Shown here piece after piece: positions 51,628 to 60,417 of a stretch of DNA of 64,000 nt; position 1 is the stretch's first letter, and each line of letters opens with the position of its first letter. The notes under the pieces are model-generated. The model made no database searches. It saw only the letters and a program-made list of their open reading frames with translations, and had not been told where the DNA came from. Both the position numbers and the translations under genes were made by a program. Source of the stretch: CAXXOK01 sp001604115 (GTDB lineage Bacteria > Bacillota > Clostridia > Christensenellales > Aristaeellaceae); contig JAYFOV010000045.1 in NCBI GenBank assembly GCA_034928535.1, positions 1 through 64,000 of the forward strand, read 5' to 3'.

Positions 51628-52839
51628 ATGAGTAAACTTCAATTGGGTGTGATATACGGAAGCCGTACCTGCGAACATGAGGTGAGCGTGATCAGCGCGC
51701 TGCAACTGATGCGCGCGGTCGATCCTGAGCGCTACGACGTGATCCCGATTTACATCAGCATGCGCGGGGAATGGTTCAGCGGGGATGCACTTTTAGATAT
51801 GAAAACCTACTCCAGCTTTGATGAGAACGCCAAGGGTATCATGAGGGTGCAGCTGGACGTGACGGCCGGCAGCGGCGTGCTCACCACTACCGAACCGGCC
51901 AAAGGGCTTTTTAAGCAAGAAAAGCAGCGTACGGTAGCCCGTCTGGATTGCGTGATCCCGGTCATGCATGGCATGCATGGTGAGGATGGCACGCTGCAGG
52001 GTATGCTGGAGCTGTGTAACCTGCCCTATGCCAGCAGCGGCGTTGCGGCCAGCGCCGTGGGCATGGACAAGGTTTTTATGAAGCAGTTTTTCCAGGGCGG
52101 CGGCTTTCCGGTGCTGCCCAGCTGCTGGTACCTGCGCAGTGCCTTTGAAAACGCCCCGGATCAGGTGTTGGATGGGGTGGAGGAACAACTGGGTTACCCG
52201 GTATTTGTGAAGCCGGCTATGCTAGGCTCCTCCATTGGGGTGAGCAAAGCCAAGAACCGTGAGGAATTGGCGGCCGCACTGGATCTTGCTTTTGAGTTTG
52301 ACCGCAAAGTGCTGGTCGAAAAAGGGCTGGAGCATCTTTTGGAGCTGAACTGCGCCGTTTTGGGCGTAAGCGGCGATGCGATCCCCTCGGAAATTGAGAT
52401 GCCCGTGACGGGTGGGGATCTGCTCAGCTTTGTGGATAAGTATATCCAAGGCGGCGGCGGGCTCAAGGGGATGGCCTCGCTGAAGCGCGTGCTGCCTGCG
52501 CCCATCGAGCCCGAGCTGCGCGCTCGTATCCAAAAGCTGTCCGTCGATATATTCAACAGCATGGATTGCAAAGGTGTTGTGCGCATCGACTACATGTTCG
52601 ATCTGGATGCGAATGCGCTGTACATCACGGAGATCAACACCATCCCAGGCTCGCTTGCCTTTTATCTGTGGGAAGCGTGCGGCGTGCCCTATCGGGAGTT
52701 GGTGGATCGGTTGGTCAGCTGTGCCATGAAGGCGCATGAAGAAAAGAACAACAGCAACTACGCATTCAGCTCAGATATCCTGAGCAACCTTGCGCTTGGC
52801 GGCAAGGCGGGTGCGAAGAACGGGACAAAACACGCCTGA
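51628..52839 (+). CDS. ddl: D-alanine--D-alanine ligase
   Basis: An ATP-grasp ligase joining two D-Ala. The 403-residue chain starts with GVIYGSRTCEHEVSVISA, has the catalytic HGMHGEDGTLQGMLE, the ATP-grasp region VFVKPAMLGSSIGVSKA and the metal-binding TEINTIPGS. It is about 40 residues longer than E. coli DdlB, mostly in a hydrophilic C-terminal tail. The omega-loop region reads FVDKY; whether it tolerates D-lactate or D-serine, as in VanA/VanC types, cannot be judged by eye. It is 17 nt after the MurF-like gene and 11 nt before dxs. Confidence 0.94.
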   Translation: MSKLQLGVIYGSRTCEHEVSVISALQLMRAVDPERYDVIPIYISMRGEWFSGDALLDMKTYSSFDENAKGIMRVQLDVTAGSGVLTTTEPAKGLFKQEKQRTVARLDCVIPVMHGMHGEDGTLQGMLELCNLPYASSGVAASAVGMDKVFMKQFFQGGGFPVLPSCWYLRSAFENAPDQVLDGVEEQLGYPVFVKPAMLGSSIGVSKAKNREELAAALDLAFEFDRKVLVEKGLEHLLELNCAVLGVSGDAIPSEIEMPVTGGDLLSFVDKYIQGGGGLKGMASLKRVLPAPIEPELRARIQKLSVDIFNSMDCKGVVRIDYMFDLDANALYITEINTIPGSLAFYLWEACGVPYRELVDRLVSCAMKAHEEKNNSNYAFSSDILSNLALGGKAGAKNGTKHA

Positions 52840-52850
52840 AGGAGCAACCA

Positions 52851-54734
52851 TTGAAAGTAGACCAGATTAAAACCCCAGATGATATACGCGCGTTGAGCCA
52901 GAGCGAATGTGAGACGCTGGCGGAAGAGTTGCGCGATACCATCATCCGTACCGTGGCCAGCAATGGGGGACACCTCTCTTCCAATTTGGGTGCAGTCGAA
53001 ATCACGCTGGCTTTGCACCGCGTATTTCACACCCCGCAGGATAAGCTGGTGTTTGATGTGGGGCACCAGTCCTACACGCACAAACTGCTGACGGGCAGGG
53101 CGGAGCGCTTCCATACCATCCGCCGCTACGGCGGTTTGTCCGGCTTCCCCAAGTGCGATGAGAGCGAGCATGACTGCTTTGAGACCGGACATGCCAGCAC
53201 AGCCATATCGGCAGCGCTGGGGCTTGCACGTGCCCGCGATCTGCAAGGGGATCGCCATCATGTGGTGGCAGTTGTGGGGGATGGCGCGCTCACGGGCGGC
53301 ATGTGCTACGAAGCACTGAACGATTGCGGCAACAGCAATACGCGCCTGATCGTGATCCTCAACGATAACGAGATGAGCATCGCCCGCAATGTGGGGGCGC
53401 TCAGCCGTCATTTTGCACAGCTGCGCGCCAGCGCGGGATGGAATACCACCAAGCGTAAAGTGAAGTATAGCTTGATGCAATTGCCGGGCATCGGTGCGCC
53501 GCTTAGCCGCATGATGCACTCCGTGAAAGAGTCACTCAAAACACTGTTGTTTGACGAGGGGTTTTTTACTTCACTCGGTTTCAAGTATTTGGGCCCCATC
53601 GACGGGCATGACCTGCACGCGATGGAAACCATCTTCCGCCGCGCCAAGCAGCTGGACGAGCCGGTCATCATCCACTGCGTAACCAAAAAGGGCAACGGCT
53701 ACCGTAAAGCCGAGAAACGCCCCGAGCAATTTCATGGCACGCCGCCCTTCTTTATTGAAAGCGGCGAAGTGCAAAAGCGTTCGCGCATGCTCTACGGGCA
53801 GGTTGCTGCCGATACGCTGGCAACGCTCGCCAAAAAGGATGAACGCATTATGGCGGTCACGGCTGCCATGCCTTCCGGCACCTGCGCCAGCCGTTTCAAG
53901 GAGAAGTATCCTCAGCGCTTCTTTGATGTTGGCATTGCGGAAGAGCACGCTGTGACGATGTGCGCCGGACTGGCTAAGGGCGGCATGCGCCCGTTCTTCT
54001 TCGTATACTCCACGTTCCTGCAACGCGGCTATGATCAGGTGCTGCACGATGTATGCATGCAAAACTTGCCGGTGGTGTTCCTGCTGGACCGTGCCGGTTT
54101 GGGCAATGAGGATGGCCAATCCCATCAAGGGCTTTTTGATATCAGCTATCTGCGGCACATCCCTAACATGAGCGTTTTTGCTCCGGCGGATTCTGCTGAG
54201 CTTTCGGCTATGCTTCGTGCTGTGTTGGATTTGGGAACCCCCTGCGCCATCCGTTACCCGAAAACCGCCGTGTTGCCCAATGCCAGTTATCCTACCCATC
54301 CCTTCATGGTAGGTAGGTGGCGCACTTTGCTGACGGGTCGGCACGCCACCATCCTTGCTGTGGGCAGTATGGTCGGCGCAGCGCTCACCGTTGCGCAACG
54401 CCTGAAAGATGAGGGGATAGAGGTGGAGGTTGTCAATGCATCCACCATCAAACCGCTGGACGGTTTTTGTTTGAGCAGGCTTGCAGAGCTTAACAGGCCA
54501 GTTTTCACATTGGAAGAGCATGTAATGGAAGGCGGCTTTGGCAGCGCGGTGTTGGAATACAATGCGCAGCATGGAGGGGCACTCTCTGTACAGATGATCG
54601 GCATGGAAGGCAAATATTTGCCGCAGGGCGATCATGGTCATTTGCTTCAGGATGCCGGGCTGGATGAAGCTACGCTGATCCAACGCATCCGCGCGAGCAT
54701 CCTGGCCAGGGAGGCAGAGCATGGCCAGCGATAA
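52851..54734 (+). CDS. dxs: 1-deoxy-D-xylulose-5-phosphate synthase
   Basis: The first enzyme of the MEP isoprenoid pathway: pyruvate + glyceraldehyde-3-phosphate to DXP, using thiamine diphosphate. The 627-residue chain has SNGGHLSSNLGAVE, the TPP motif GDGALTGG (143-150) ending in the LNDNEMSIARN block, the transketolase-like GIAEEHAVTMCAGLAKGG and a C-terminal domain with EEHVMEGGFGSAV. The start is a TTG with AAGGAG; no ATG fits. tlyA overlaps its end by 14 nt. Confidence 0.97.
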   Translation: MKVDQIKTPDDIRALSQSECETLAEELRDTIIRTVASNGGHLSSNLGAVEITLALHRVFHTPQDKLVFDVGHQSYTHKLLTGRAERFHTIRRYGGLSGFPKCDESEHDCFETGHASTAISAALGLARARDLQGDRHHVVAVVGDGALTGGMCYEALNDCGNSNTRLIVILNDNEMSIARNVGALSRHFAQLRASAGWNTTKRKVKYSLMQLPGIGAPLSRMMHSVKESLKTLLFDEGFFTSLGFKYLGPIDGHDLHAMETIFRRAKQLDEPVIIHCVTKKGNGYRKAEKRPEQFHGTPPFFIESGEVQKRSRMLYGQVAADTLATLAKKDERIMAVTAAMPSGTCASRFKEKYPQRFFDVGIAEEHAVTMCAGLAKGGMRPFFFVYSTFLQRGYDQVLHDVCMQNLPVVFLLDRAGLGNEDGQSHQGLFDISYLRHIPNMSVFAPADSAELSAMLRAVLDLGTPCAIRYPKTAVLPNASYPTHPFMVGRWRTLLTGRHATILAVGSMVGAALTVAQRLKDEGIEVEVVNASTIKPLDGFCLSRLAELNRPVFTLEEHVMEGGFGSAVLEYNAQHGGALSVQMIGMEGKYLPQGDHGHLLQDAGLDEATLIQRIRASILAREAEHGQR

Positions 54735-55551
54735 GCAGCGGGTGGATGTTGCATTGGTTGCGCGCGGCCTTGCATCCAGCCGTGAAAAGGCGCAGGCGCT
54801 GATCATGAGCGGGAATGTGTATCTGCGTGAAGTCAAAATCCTCAAACCATCGGAAATGGTAGCACCGGCCGATACGCTGAGCGTCAAAACGCCGGAGCAC
54901 CCATTTGTAGGGCGCGGCGCACTGAAACTGGACAAGGCTTTGCGTGTGTTTTCCGTTGAGCCGGCGGGCATGTTGGCCTTGGATATTGGCGCGGCGACCG
55001 GAGGTTTTACGGATGTGCTCCTGCAGCACGGCGCCAGGCATGTTTATGCCATTGATGTTGGCTATGGTCAATTGGATTGGAAAATCCGCAGCGACCCAAG
55101 GGTCACGGTCATGGAGCGCACCAACGCACGCTATCTGACGGCGGATTACCTGCACGGTCAGGTCCCTGACATCACCGTCATGGATGTTTCGTTTATATCC
55201 GTCAAACTGATTTTGCCTGTGGCGGCCATGCTGATGCAGCACCGTGGCATATTTTGCATCCTGATCAAACCGCAGTTTGAAGCAGGACGCGAGCTTGTGG
55301 GCAAAAAAGGCGTGGTGCGGGATGCCCGTGTGCATGAAAATGTGGTGCGCGCCATCCGCGATTTTGCCCCAGAAATGCAGTACTGCATGACGATGTTGGA
55401 TTTTTCACCCATCAAGGGCCCCGAGGGCAATATTGAATATGTCGCAAGACTGGATCCGGCGGCAGACGGGCTCCTCCCAGTCACGGATGAAGCCATCGCG
55501 GCGACGGTTCTGGCGGCACACACCAACTTGGATAAAACTCCGATTGAATGA
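54721..55551 (+). CDS. tlyA: TlyA-type rRNA 2'-O-methyltransferase with S4 domain
   Basis: A 276-residue protein: N-terminal S4 RNA-binding domain (RVDVALVARGLASSREKAQALI) and an FtsJ-like methyltransferase domain with the SAM loop ALDIGAATGGFTDVLLQHGA, the K-D-K-E type centre (catalytic Lys near FVGRGALKLDKAL) and MDVSFISVKLILP. TlyA methylates C1409 of 16S and C1920 of 23S rRNA in mycobacteria; many Bacillota copies (YqxC) sit between dxs and nadK exactly as here. Length is normal. Confidence 0.94.
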   Translation: MASDKQRVDVALVARGLASSREKAQALIMSGNVYLREVKILKPSEMVAPADTLSVKTPEHPFVGRGALKLDKALRVFSVEPAGMLALDIGAATGGFTDVLLQHGARHVYAIDVGYGQLDWKIRSDPRVTVMERTNARYLTADYLHGQVPDITVMDVSFISVKLILPVAAMLMQHRGIFCILIKPQFEAGRELVGKKGVVRDARVHENVVRAIRDFAPEMQYCMTMLDFSPIKGPEGNIEYVARLDPAADGLLPVTDEAIAATVLAAHTNLDKTPIE

Positions 55552-55572
55552 ATATCCATTCTATGCTAGAAT
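55544..55572 (+). promoter_or_regulatory. Possible internal promoter for nadK-argR-recN
   Basis: TTGAAT (55544-55549), 17-nt spacer, TAGAAT (55567-55572) in the only larger gap (92 nt) of this cluster. Confidence 0.5.
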
Positions 55573-55643
55573 AAACCTGTACGAACGGATATTCCTGCCC
55601 AGCAACAAAGCAAAGGCAGCTCCGGGGAAGGACAGGATTGCCC

Positions 55644-56483
55644 ATGCAAAATGTGTACCTGATGATGCACCAGATGCGAAGTGATATCGCGACGCTGGCA
55701 GGCCAGGTTGCCTCCGCGCTGCGCAGCGTTGGCATGACAGTCTGTATGGAACCGTGGCTTCGCCAGGCGGTGGGAGATCTGTATCAATGCGAGACGGATG
55801 TATTCCCGATGGATGCCATTGTGGCAGTGGGCGGGGATGGCACCTTGCTGCGCGCCACGCAAACCGCCATTGCGCATGATGTGCCTGTGTTGGGCGTGAA
55901 TGTCGGGCACATCGGCTTTTTGGTCGAAACAGAACTTGAAAACCTGACGCAGGCATGCAAATGCTTGCGGGAGGATGATTATACCATCGAAACCCGCATG
56001 ATGCTGGACGTGACCATGCCCGACGGAACAGTGCGCACAGCGCTCAATGATGTCGTGCTGAGCCGAGGCGGCTATGCCCGCCTGATTGCCGTGAAGGCTT
56101 CGGTGGAAGCGGAGCTGGTCGGGCGCTATATTGCAGACGGACTGATCGTTTCCACCCCGACAGGATCCACAGGCTATTCCCTTTCGGCGGGTGGCCCCAT
56201 TGTATGTCCGGAGGTGGAATGCATTTTGCTTTCGCCCATATGCCCTCACTCGTTACAGCACCGTCCAGTGGTTGCCAACGCGACCCAGACCATCACCATT
56301 GCGCTGGACTGTGCCCCCGGCCAAACCGCGCAACTGGATGTGGATGGACAAATGTGCGGCACTTTGACCGGCACGCAACAGGTGACCATCCACCGTTCAC
56401 AAACCGTCACAAAGCTGATTCGATTCGGCGCTCATAGTTTTTTTCACCGGATCCGTGCCAAACTCACCGAATGGAGCTGCTAG
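55644..56483 (+). CDS. nadK: NAD kinase
   Basis: Phosphorylates NAD+ to NADP+. The 279-residue protein has the GGDGT motif (63-67, in VAVGGDGTLLRA), GVNVGHIGFLVE and the STPTGSTGYSLSAGGPI block that binds NAD. The usual NadK length is about 270-290. ATG at 55644 chosen (GGGGAAGGA upstream); a TTG 6 nt earlier is possible. It is part of the conserved dxs-tlyA-nadK-argR-recN cluster and starts 92 nt after tlyA. Confidence 0.96.
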   Translation: MQNVYLMMHQMRSDIATLAGQVASALRSVGMTVCMEPWLRQAVGDLYQCETDVFPMDAIVAVGGDGTLLRATQTAIAHDVPVLGVNVGHIGFLVETELENLTQACKCLREDDYTIETRMMLDVTMPDGTVRTALNDVVLSRGGYARLIAVKASVEAELVGRYIADGLIVSTPTGSTGYSLSAGGPIVCPEVECILLSPICPHSLQHRPVVANATQTITIALDCAPGQTAQLDVDGQMCGTLTGTQQVTIHRSQTVTKLIRFGAHSFFHRIRAKLTEWSC

Positions 56484-56494
56484 GAGGTTTCACC

Positions 56495-56944
56495 ATGAAA
56501 TCCACCCGACAAAACGCGATCCTGGAATTGATTCGGGAACGGGACATCGAAACGCAGGAAGAGCTGGCGGACGAGCTGCGAAAACGCAACTTCAAGGTGA
56601 CCCAAGCGACCGTGTCGCGGGACATCCGGGAATTGCGCCTGCTCAAAGTGCTCACAGCCGCAGGATCGTACAAGTACGCCGCTGCGGACAAACCCGAAAA
56701 CGGTTTGAGCGAGCGTTTTCACCGTATCTTCAGCGAGTCGGTGCTGAGTTTGGCGCATGCGTATAACCAGATCATCATCAAAACGCTGCCTGGCAGCGCC
56801 AATGTGGCGGCAGAGATGCTGGACGGCCTGCGCTGGCCCGAAATCATTGGCACGCTGGCGGGAGATAATACCATTTTACTGATTGTGCGCTCGGTGGAAG
56901 AAGTCGAGGTCGTGCTCAAACGCATCGACGAAATGCTGCGCTGA
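56495..56944 (+). CDS. argR: Arginine repressor ArgR
   Basis: A hexameric arginine-responsive regulator (AhrC type). The 149-residue chain has the winged-helix N terminus (RQNAILELIRERDIETQEEL, QATVSRDIRELRLLKV) and a C-terminal oligomerisation domain with LPGSANVAAEMLDGLRWPEIIGTLAGDNTILLI (arginine contacts, GTxAGDDT type; here GTLAGDN). The ATG follows AGGAGG. Targets (arg genes) are not in the window. Confidence 0.96.
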   Translation: MKSTRQNAILELIRERDIETQEELADELRKRNFKVTQATVSRDIRELRLLKVLTAAGSYKYAAADKPENGLSERFHRIFSESVLSLAHAYNQIIIKTLPGSANVAAEMLDGLRWPEIIGTLAGDNTILLIVRSVEEVEVVLKRIDEMLR

Positions 56945-56971
56945 TTCTTTGGCAAAGGATGTGCGTGACCT

Positions 56972-58693
56972 ATGCTAGTATCCATGACCGTGCGCAATAT
57001 CGCGCTCATCGAGAACCTGGAAATGCAGTTCCATAAAGGGCTCCATGTGCTCACCGGCGAGACGGGTGCAGGCAAGTCCATCGTGGTGGATTCCATCAAC
57101 CTGATGCTGGGGGAGCGCGCGGATCGTGGGCTCATCCGCACTGGGTGCGACAAAGGCACAGTGGAAGCAGTTTTTGATATTGCGGATTGCCCGCAGGTGC
57201 GCACTCTGCTCACAGCCGAAGGGCTGGAACCGGACGGAAATACCGTGACGGTGATGCGTGAGATCAGCACCACAGACCGTAACATTTGCCGTGTCTGTGG
57301 CGTGCTGGTGCCCCTCAACACGCTCAAACAGCTTTCCGCCTATTTGGTGGATATTCATGGCCAGCATGAGCATCAAAGCCTGCTGGGCGAAAAAAATCAC
57401 TTGACTTTTTTGGATTCATTTGGGGATCAGGCACATCAGGCGCTGATACACACCGTTGCCGAAAAGTGCCGTGCCTGGCGGGAGACGAGTGCTGCCTTCA
57501 GCCAACTGCGCAAGGAAAACGCACAGCGTGAAGAACGGCTTGAATTCATTACAGCACGCAGCAGGGAGCTGGATGCCGCGAAGCTGGAAATTGGTGAGGA
57601 AGCCAAGCTAAGCCAGCAACGCGCCAAGATGGCCGATGCGGAAAAAATCAACAATGCGCTTGCTTTGGCTTATGGCAACCTCACAGCGGCAGAAAATGCC
57701 CGCCTGGGCGTGACCGCGCTGCTCAGGGATGCAACCGAAGCGCTGCGGCGCATTGAGGAGTATGACCCCCGTTTCAAAACTTTGGCGGAGCGCCTTTCCA
57801 GCGCTTTTTACGAGGCAGAGGAAATGGGGATTGAGCTGCGGGACGCGATGGACGCAGAGAGCTTCGATGCGGAAAAAAATGAACAGATCATGGTCAGGCT
57901 GGATATTTACCGCCGGCTGACCAAACGCTACGGCATGGAAGCGGATGAATTAGTCGATTATGCGGAACGCCTGAAAGATGAAATCAAAAACCTGAAATCA
58001 ATGGATGAACGTTTGCGCGTGGCTGAAACCGAATATAAAGCCAAGTTGACGGATTATCGCGCTGCCGCCCATGCCTTAAGCGAATCCCGCAAGCAGCTGG
58101 CAAAGCACTTTGAAGGGCTCATGGAATCGCAACTCAGGGACTTGGGTATGAGCAACACGCAATTCGCCTGTGTTTTCCACGAGCCGGAACCCGACCAAAA
58201 GCGAGTGCCCTCCACACACGGGGACGATCATGTGGAGTTTTTCATTGCCCCGAACATTGGCGAACCGCTGAAGCCCCTGGCCAAAACGGCCTCCGGCGGC
58301 GAACTGTCACGTATGATGCTGGCGATGAAGGCTGCCGCGGCGGATCGCAACATGATCCCCACCATGATTTTTGACGAGATTGATACTGGGATCAGCGGGC
58401 ACATTGCCAGTGTGGTGGCCGAGAAAATGGATGATATTGCCCGTTACCGTCAGGTGATTTGCGTGACGCACCTGGCGCAGATCGCCGCAATGGCGGATAC
58501 GCAGTATCTGGTTCAAAAGCAGGTGGTTGGAGAACGCACCATCACAACGGTGGATGCGCTCAATCCGGAGCAACGGGTGGAAGAAATTTCGCGGCTTGTT
58601 GGCGGGGATGACCAGCAGAAAGCCAGCGGCTACGCGCACGCCCGGACCATGCTTTCTGTGGCATGGGAGCGCAAACATGCATCGCAATCCTAA
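56972..58693 (+). CDS. recN: DNA repair protein RecN
   Basis: An SMC-like ATPase that acts at double-strand breaks. The 573-residue protein has Walker A GETGAGKSIVVDSI near residue 28, long coiled coils, the signature KTASGGELSRMMLAMK and Walker B TMIFDEIDTGISG, then VICVTHLAQIAAMAD. Length is normal. In many Clostridia spoIVB and spo0A follow recN; here a terminator and the rnf operon follow instead. Confidence 0.96.
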   Translation: MLVSMTVRNIALIENLEMQFHKGLHVLTGETGAGKSIVVDSINLMLGERADRGLIRTGCDKGTVEAVFDIADCPQVRTLLTAEGLEPDGNTVTVMREISTTDRNICRVCGVLVPLNTLKQLSAYLVDIHGQHEHQSLLGEKNHLTFLDSFGDQAHQALIHTVAEKCRAWRETSAAFSQLRKENAQREERLEFITARSRELDAAKLEIGEEAKLSQQRAKMADAEKINNALALAYGNLTAAENARLGVTALLRDATEALRRIEEYDPRFKTLAERLSSAFYEAEEMGIELRDAMDAESFDAEKNEQIMVRLDIYRRLTKRYGMEADELVDYAERLKDEIKNLKSMDERLRVAETEYKAKLTDYRAAAHALSESRKQLAKHFEGLMESQLRDLGMSNTQFACVFHEPEPDQKRVPSTHGDDHVEFFIAPNIGEPLKPLAKTASGGELSRMMLAMKAAAADRNMIPTMIFDEIDTGISGHIASVVAEKMDDIARYRQVICVTHLAQIAAMADTQYLVQKQVVGERTITTVDALNPEQRVEEISRLVGGDDQQKASGYAHARTMLSVAWERKHASQS

Positions 58694-58698
58694 TACGG

Positions 58699-58736
58699 CC
58701 CCGCAATACCGGACAAACGGTCATTGCGGGCTTTTT
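58699..58736 (+). terminator. Intrinsic terminator of the dxs-recN cluster
   Basis: CCCGCAAT (58700-58707) pairs with ATTGCGGG (58723-58730), extended inside by ACCG/CGGT, followed by CTTTTTG. Confidence 0.92.
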
Positions 58737-58994
58737 GTTTTTTCGCTCGTTGCACTGCGGATGAACTGATCCGAAGCGAAGTATGTGATCAGGAACAGAA
58801 CAAGGAGCAGACCCCAAGCTGTATCGGGAAACAGCTGAAATGCATTTTTAGATTTCAACCTGAATACCAGCATATTTTTTGAATAGGCGATATGCCTTCG
58901 CAAGCGAATGACCCAAAAAAGTATAGGGATATGGACCAAGTGGGACAAAATTCACCCGAAGCGCGAGTTTTCTATTCTAGTTTTGCATGAATTG
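58737..58994. other. Intergenic stretch between recN and rnfC
   Basis: AT-richer than the flanking genes. A minus-strand frame of 75 residues with one hydrophobic stretch is present but has no ribosome site, so no gene is called. The right end holds the rnf promoter. Confidence 0.5.
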
Positions 58995-59003
58995 TGATAT
59001 AAT
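58995..59003 (+). promoter_or_regulatory. Extended -10 promoter of the rnf operon
   Basis: TGATATAAT is a perfect extended -10 (TG-N-TATAAT); the -35 region is poor. Start expected near 59010, giving a leader of about 57 nt. Confidence 0.7.
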
Positions 59004-59066
59004 CGCCAAGTGGGCATGTCGTGTGCCTGTTTGTATGTTTGAACATAATAGGAAGGATAGAGGTTC

Positions 59067-60416
59067 ATGACGCGAATTCACCAGTTTCCCGGCGGCATTC
59101 ACCCTCACGAGGGGAAAAACGGGAAGGCCGTGACCAAGACATTGCCCATTACTGAACTACCGCAACCGACCCGCGTTGCAATCCCGTTGCAGCAGCATAT
59201 TGGGGCGCCGTGCAACAGCCTTGTTTCCAAAGGGGATCTCGTTAAAGTAGGTATGAAAATCGGTGAGGCGGTTGGTAACCTTAGCGCAGCAGTGCATGCC
59301 AGCGTCTCCGGCAAAGTGGTCAGCGTAACGCCGTGCATCCAGGCCAGCGGCCTCGAAGTGAACAGCGTGATCATTGATAACGATTTTCAGGACACTTGGG
59401 TTCCGCTCACACCTGTGAGCGATCCAGAGCATCTGGATGCCGCGGCACTTTCCGAGTTGGCACGGGAGATGGGACTGGTTGGTCTGGGGGGCGCTGCATT
59501 TCCGCATGCCGTCAAACTTGCCCCTCCCAGCGATAAGCCTGTGGACACGCTCATTTTGAATGGTGCCGAATGTGAGCCGTATCTCGCAGCTGACTATCGT
59601 GTGATGCTGGCCTATGCCAAAGAAATCGTCAGCGGCGCAAAAGTAATACAGCGCGCGCTGGGCATTGAGCGGGTGCTCATTGGCATTGAAAACGATAAAA
59701 TGGATGCAGTCGCTGCAATGCGGGACGCCTGCAAGGACGATCCTACTTTTCAGGTGACAGCGTTGCCTGTGCATTATCCGCAAGGCGGAGAAAAACAACT
59801 GACCTACGCCCTGACCAAGCGCATCGTGAAATCAGGCGGCTTGCCGCTGGATTGCGGCGTGGTAGTGGTGAATGTAGGTAGCTGCTATGCGCTGCACCGC
59901 GCAGTGTATGAGGGCAGGCCGCTTGTGGATCGCGTGGTCACGGTCAGCGGTACGGTGGGCAAACCGGCAAATTACCTGGTACGCATCGGCACGCCGGTGG
60001 AATGGCTGCTGGATACCAGCGAAGGCTTGCTGCCCGAAACCAAAGTGTTGATTTACGGCGGCCCTATGATGGGTTTGCCGCTTAGCCGGCAGGATATTCC
60101 TGTAATCAAGGGCTGCTCCGGCATCACAGCATTGGCGAAAAGCTCCGCGCAGGACGAAGAGTCCAATTGCATCCACTGCGGTCGCTGCTCGGATGTTTGC
60201 CCCATGAAACTGATCCCCTCCGTACTGGACAAGCTGATGCGCAAAGATATGTATGAAGAATGTGAAAAGCAGGGCGTCATGAACTGCCTTGAGTGCGGCG
60301 CATGCACCTGGAGCTGCCCCGCCAAGCGCCAACTGACCCAAAGCTGCCGCGCAAGCAAGCGCGTGATCAACCAGCGCCGTCAGGAGCAGGAAAACAAAGC
60401 CAAGGAGGGTATGTAA
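59067..60416 (+). CDS. rnfC: Rnf complex subunit RnfC (NADH-binding)
   Basis: The peripheral NADH:FMN subunit of the Rnf ferredoxin:NAD+ oxidoreductase, which couples electron transfer to Na+ or H+ pumping. The 449-residue chain has an N-terminal barrel-sandwich segment, the NADH/FMN region GLVGLGGAAFPHAVKL and NGAECEPYLAADYR, the SLBB part, and two C-terminal [4Fe-4S] motifs: CIHCGRCSDVCP and CLECGACTWSCP. Length is normal. It is the first gene of rnfCDEAB and is followed by rnfD after one base. Confidence 0.96.
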   Translation: MTRIHQFPGGIHPHEGKNGKAVTKTLPITELPQPTRVAIPLQQHIGAPCNSLVSKGDLVKVGMKIGEAVGNLSAAVHASVSGKVVSVTPCIQASGLEVNSVIIDNDFQDTWVPLTPVSDPEHLDAAALSELAREMGLVGLGGAAFPHAVKLAPPSDKPVDTLILNGAECEPYLAADYRVMLAYAKEIVSGAKVIQRALGIERVLIGIENDKMDAVAAMRDACKDDPTFQVTALPVHYPQGGEKQLTYALTKRIVKSGGLPLDCGVVVVNVGSCYALHRAVYEGRPLVDRVVTVSGTVGKPANYLVRIGTPVEWLLDTSEGLLPETKVLIYGGPMMGLPLSRQDIPVIKGCSGITALAKSSAQDEESNCIHCGRCSDVCPMKLIPSVLDKLMRKDMYEECEKQGVMNCLECGACTWSCPAKRQLTQSCRASKRVINQRRQEQENKAKEGM

Positions 60417-60417
60417 T

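Noticed and set aside
58721..58948. 75-residue minus-strand frame with a hydrophobic stretch between recN and rnfC
   Set aside because: It has no ribosome site, starts with TTG and runs into the recN terminator; no family resemblance.
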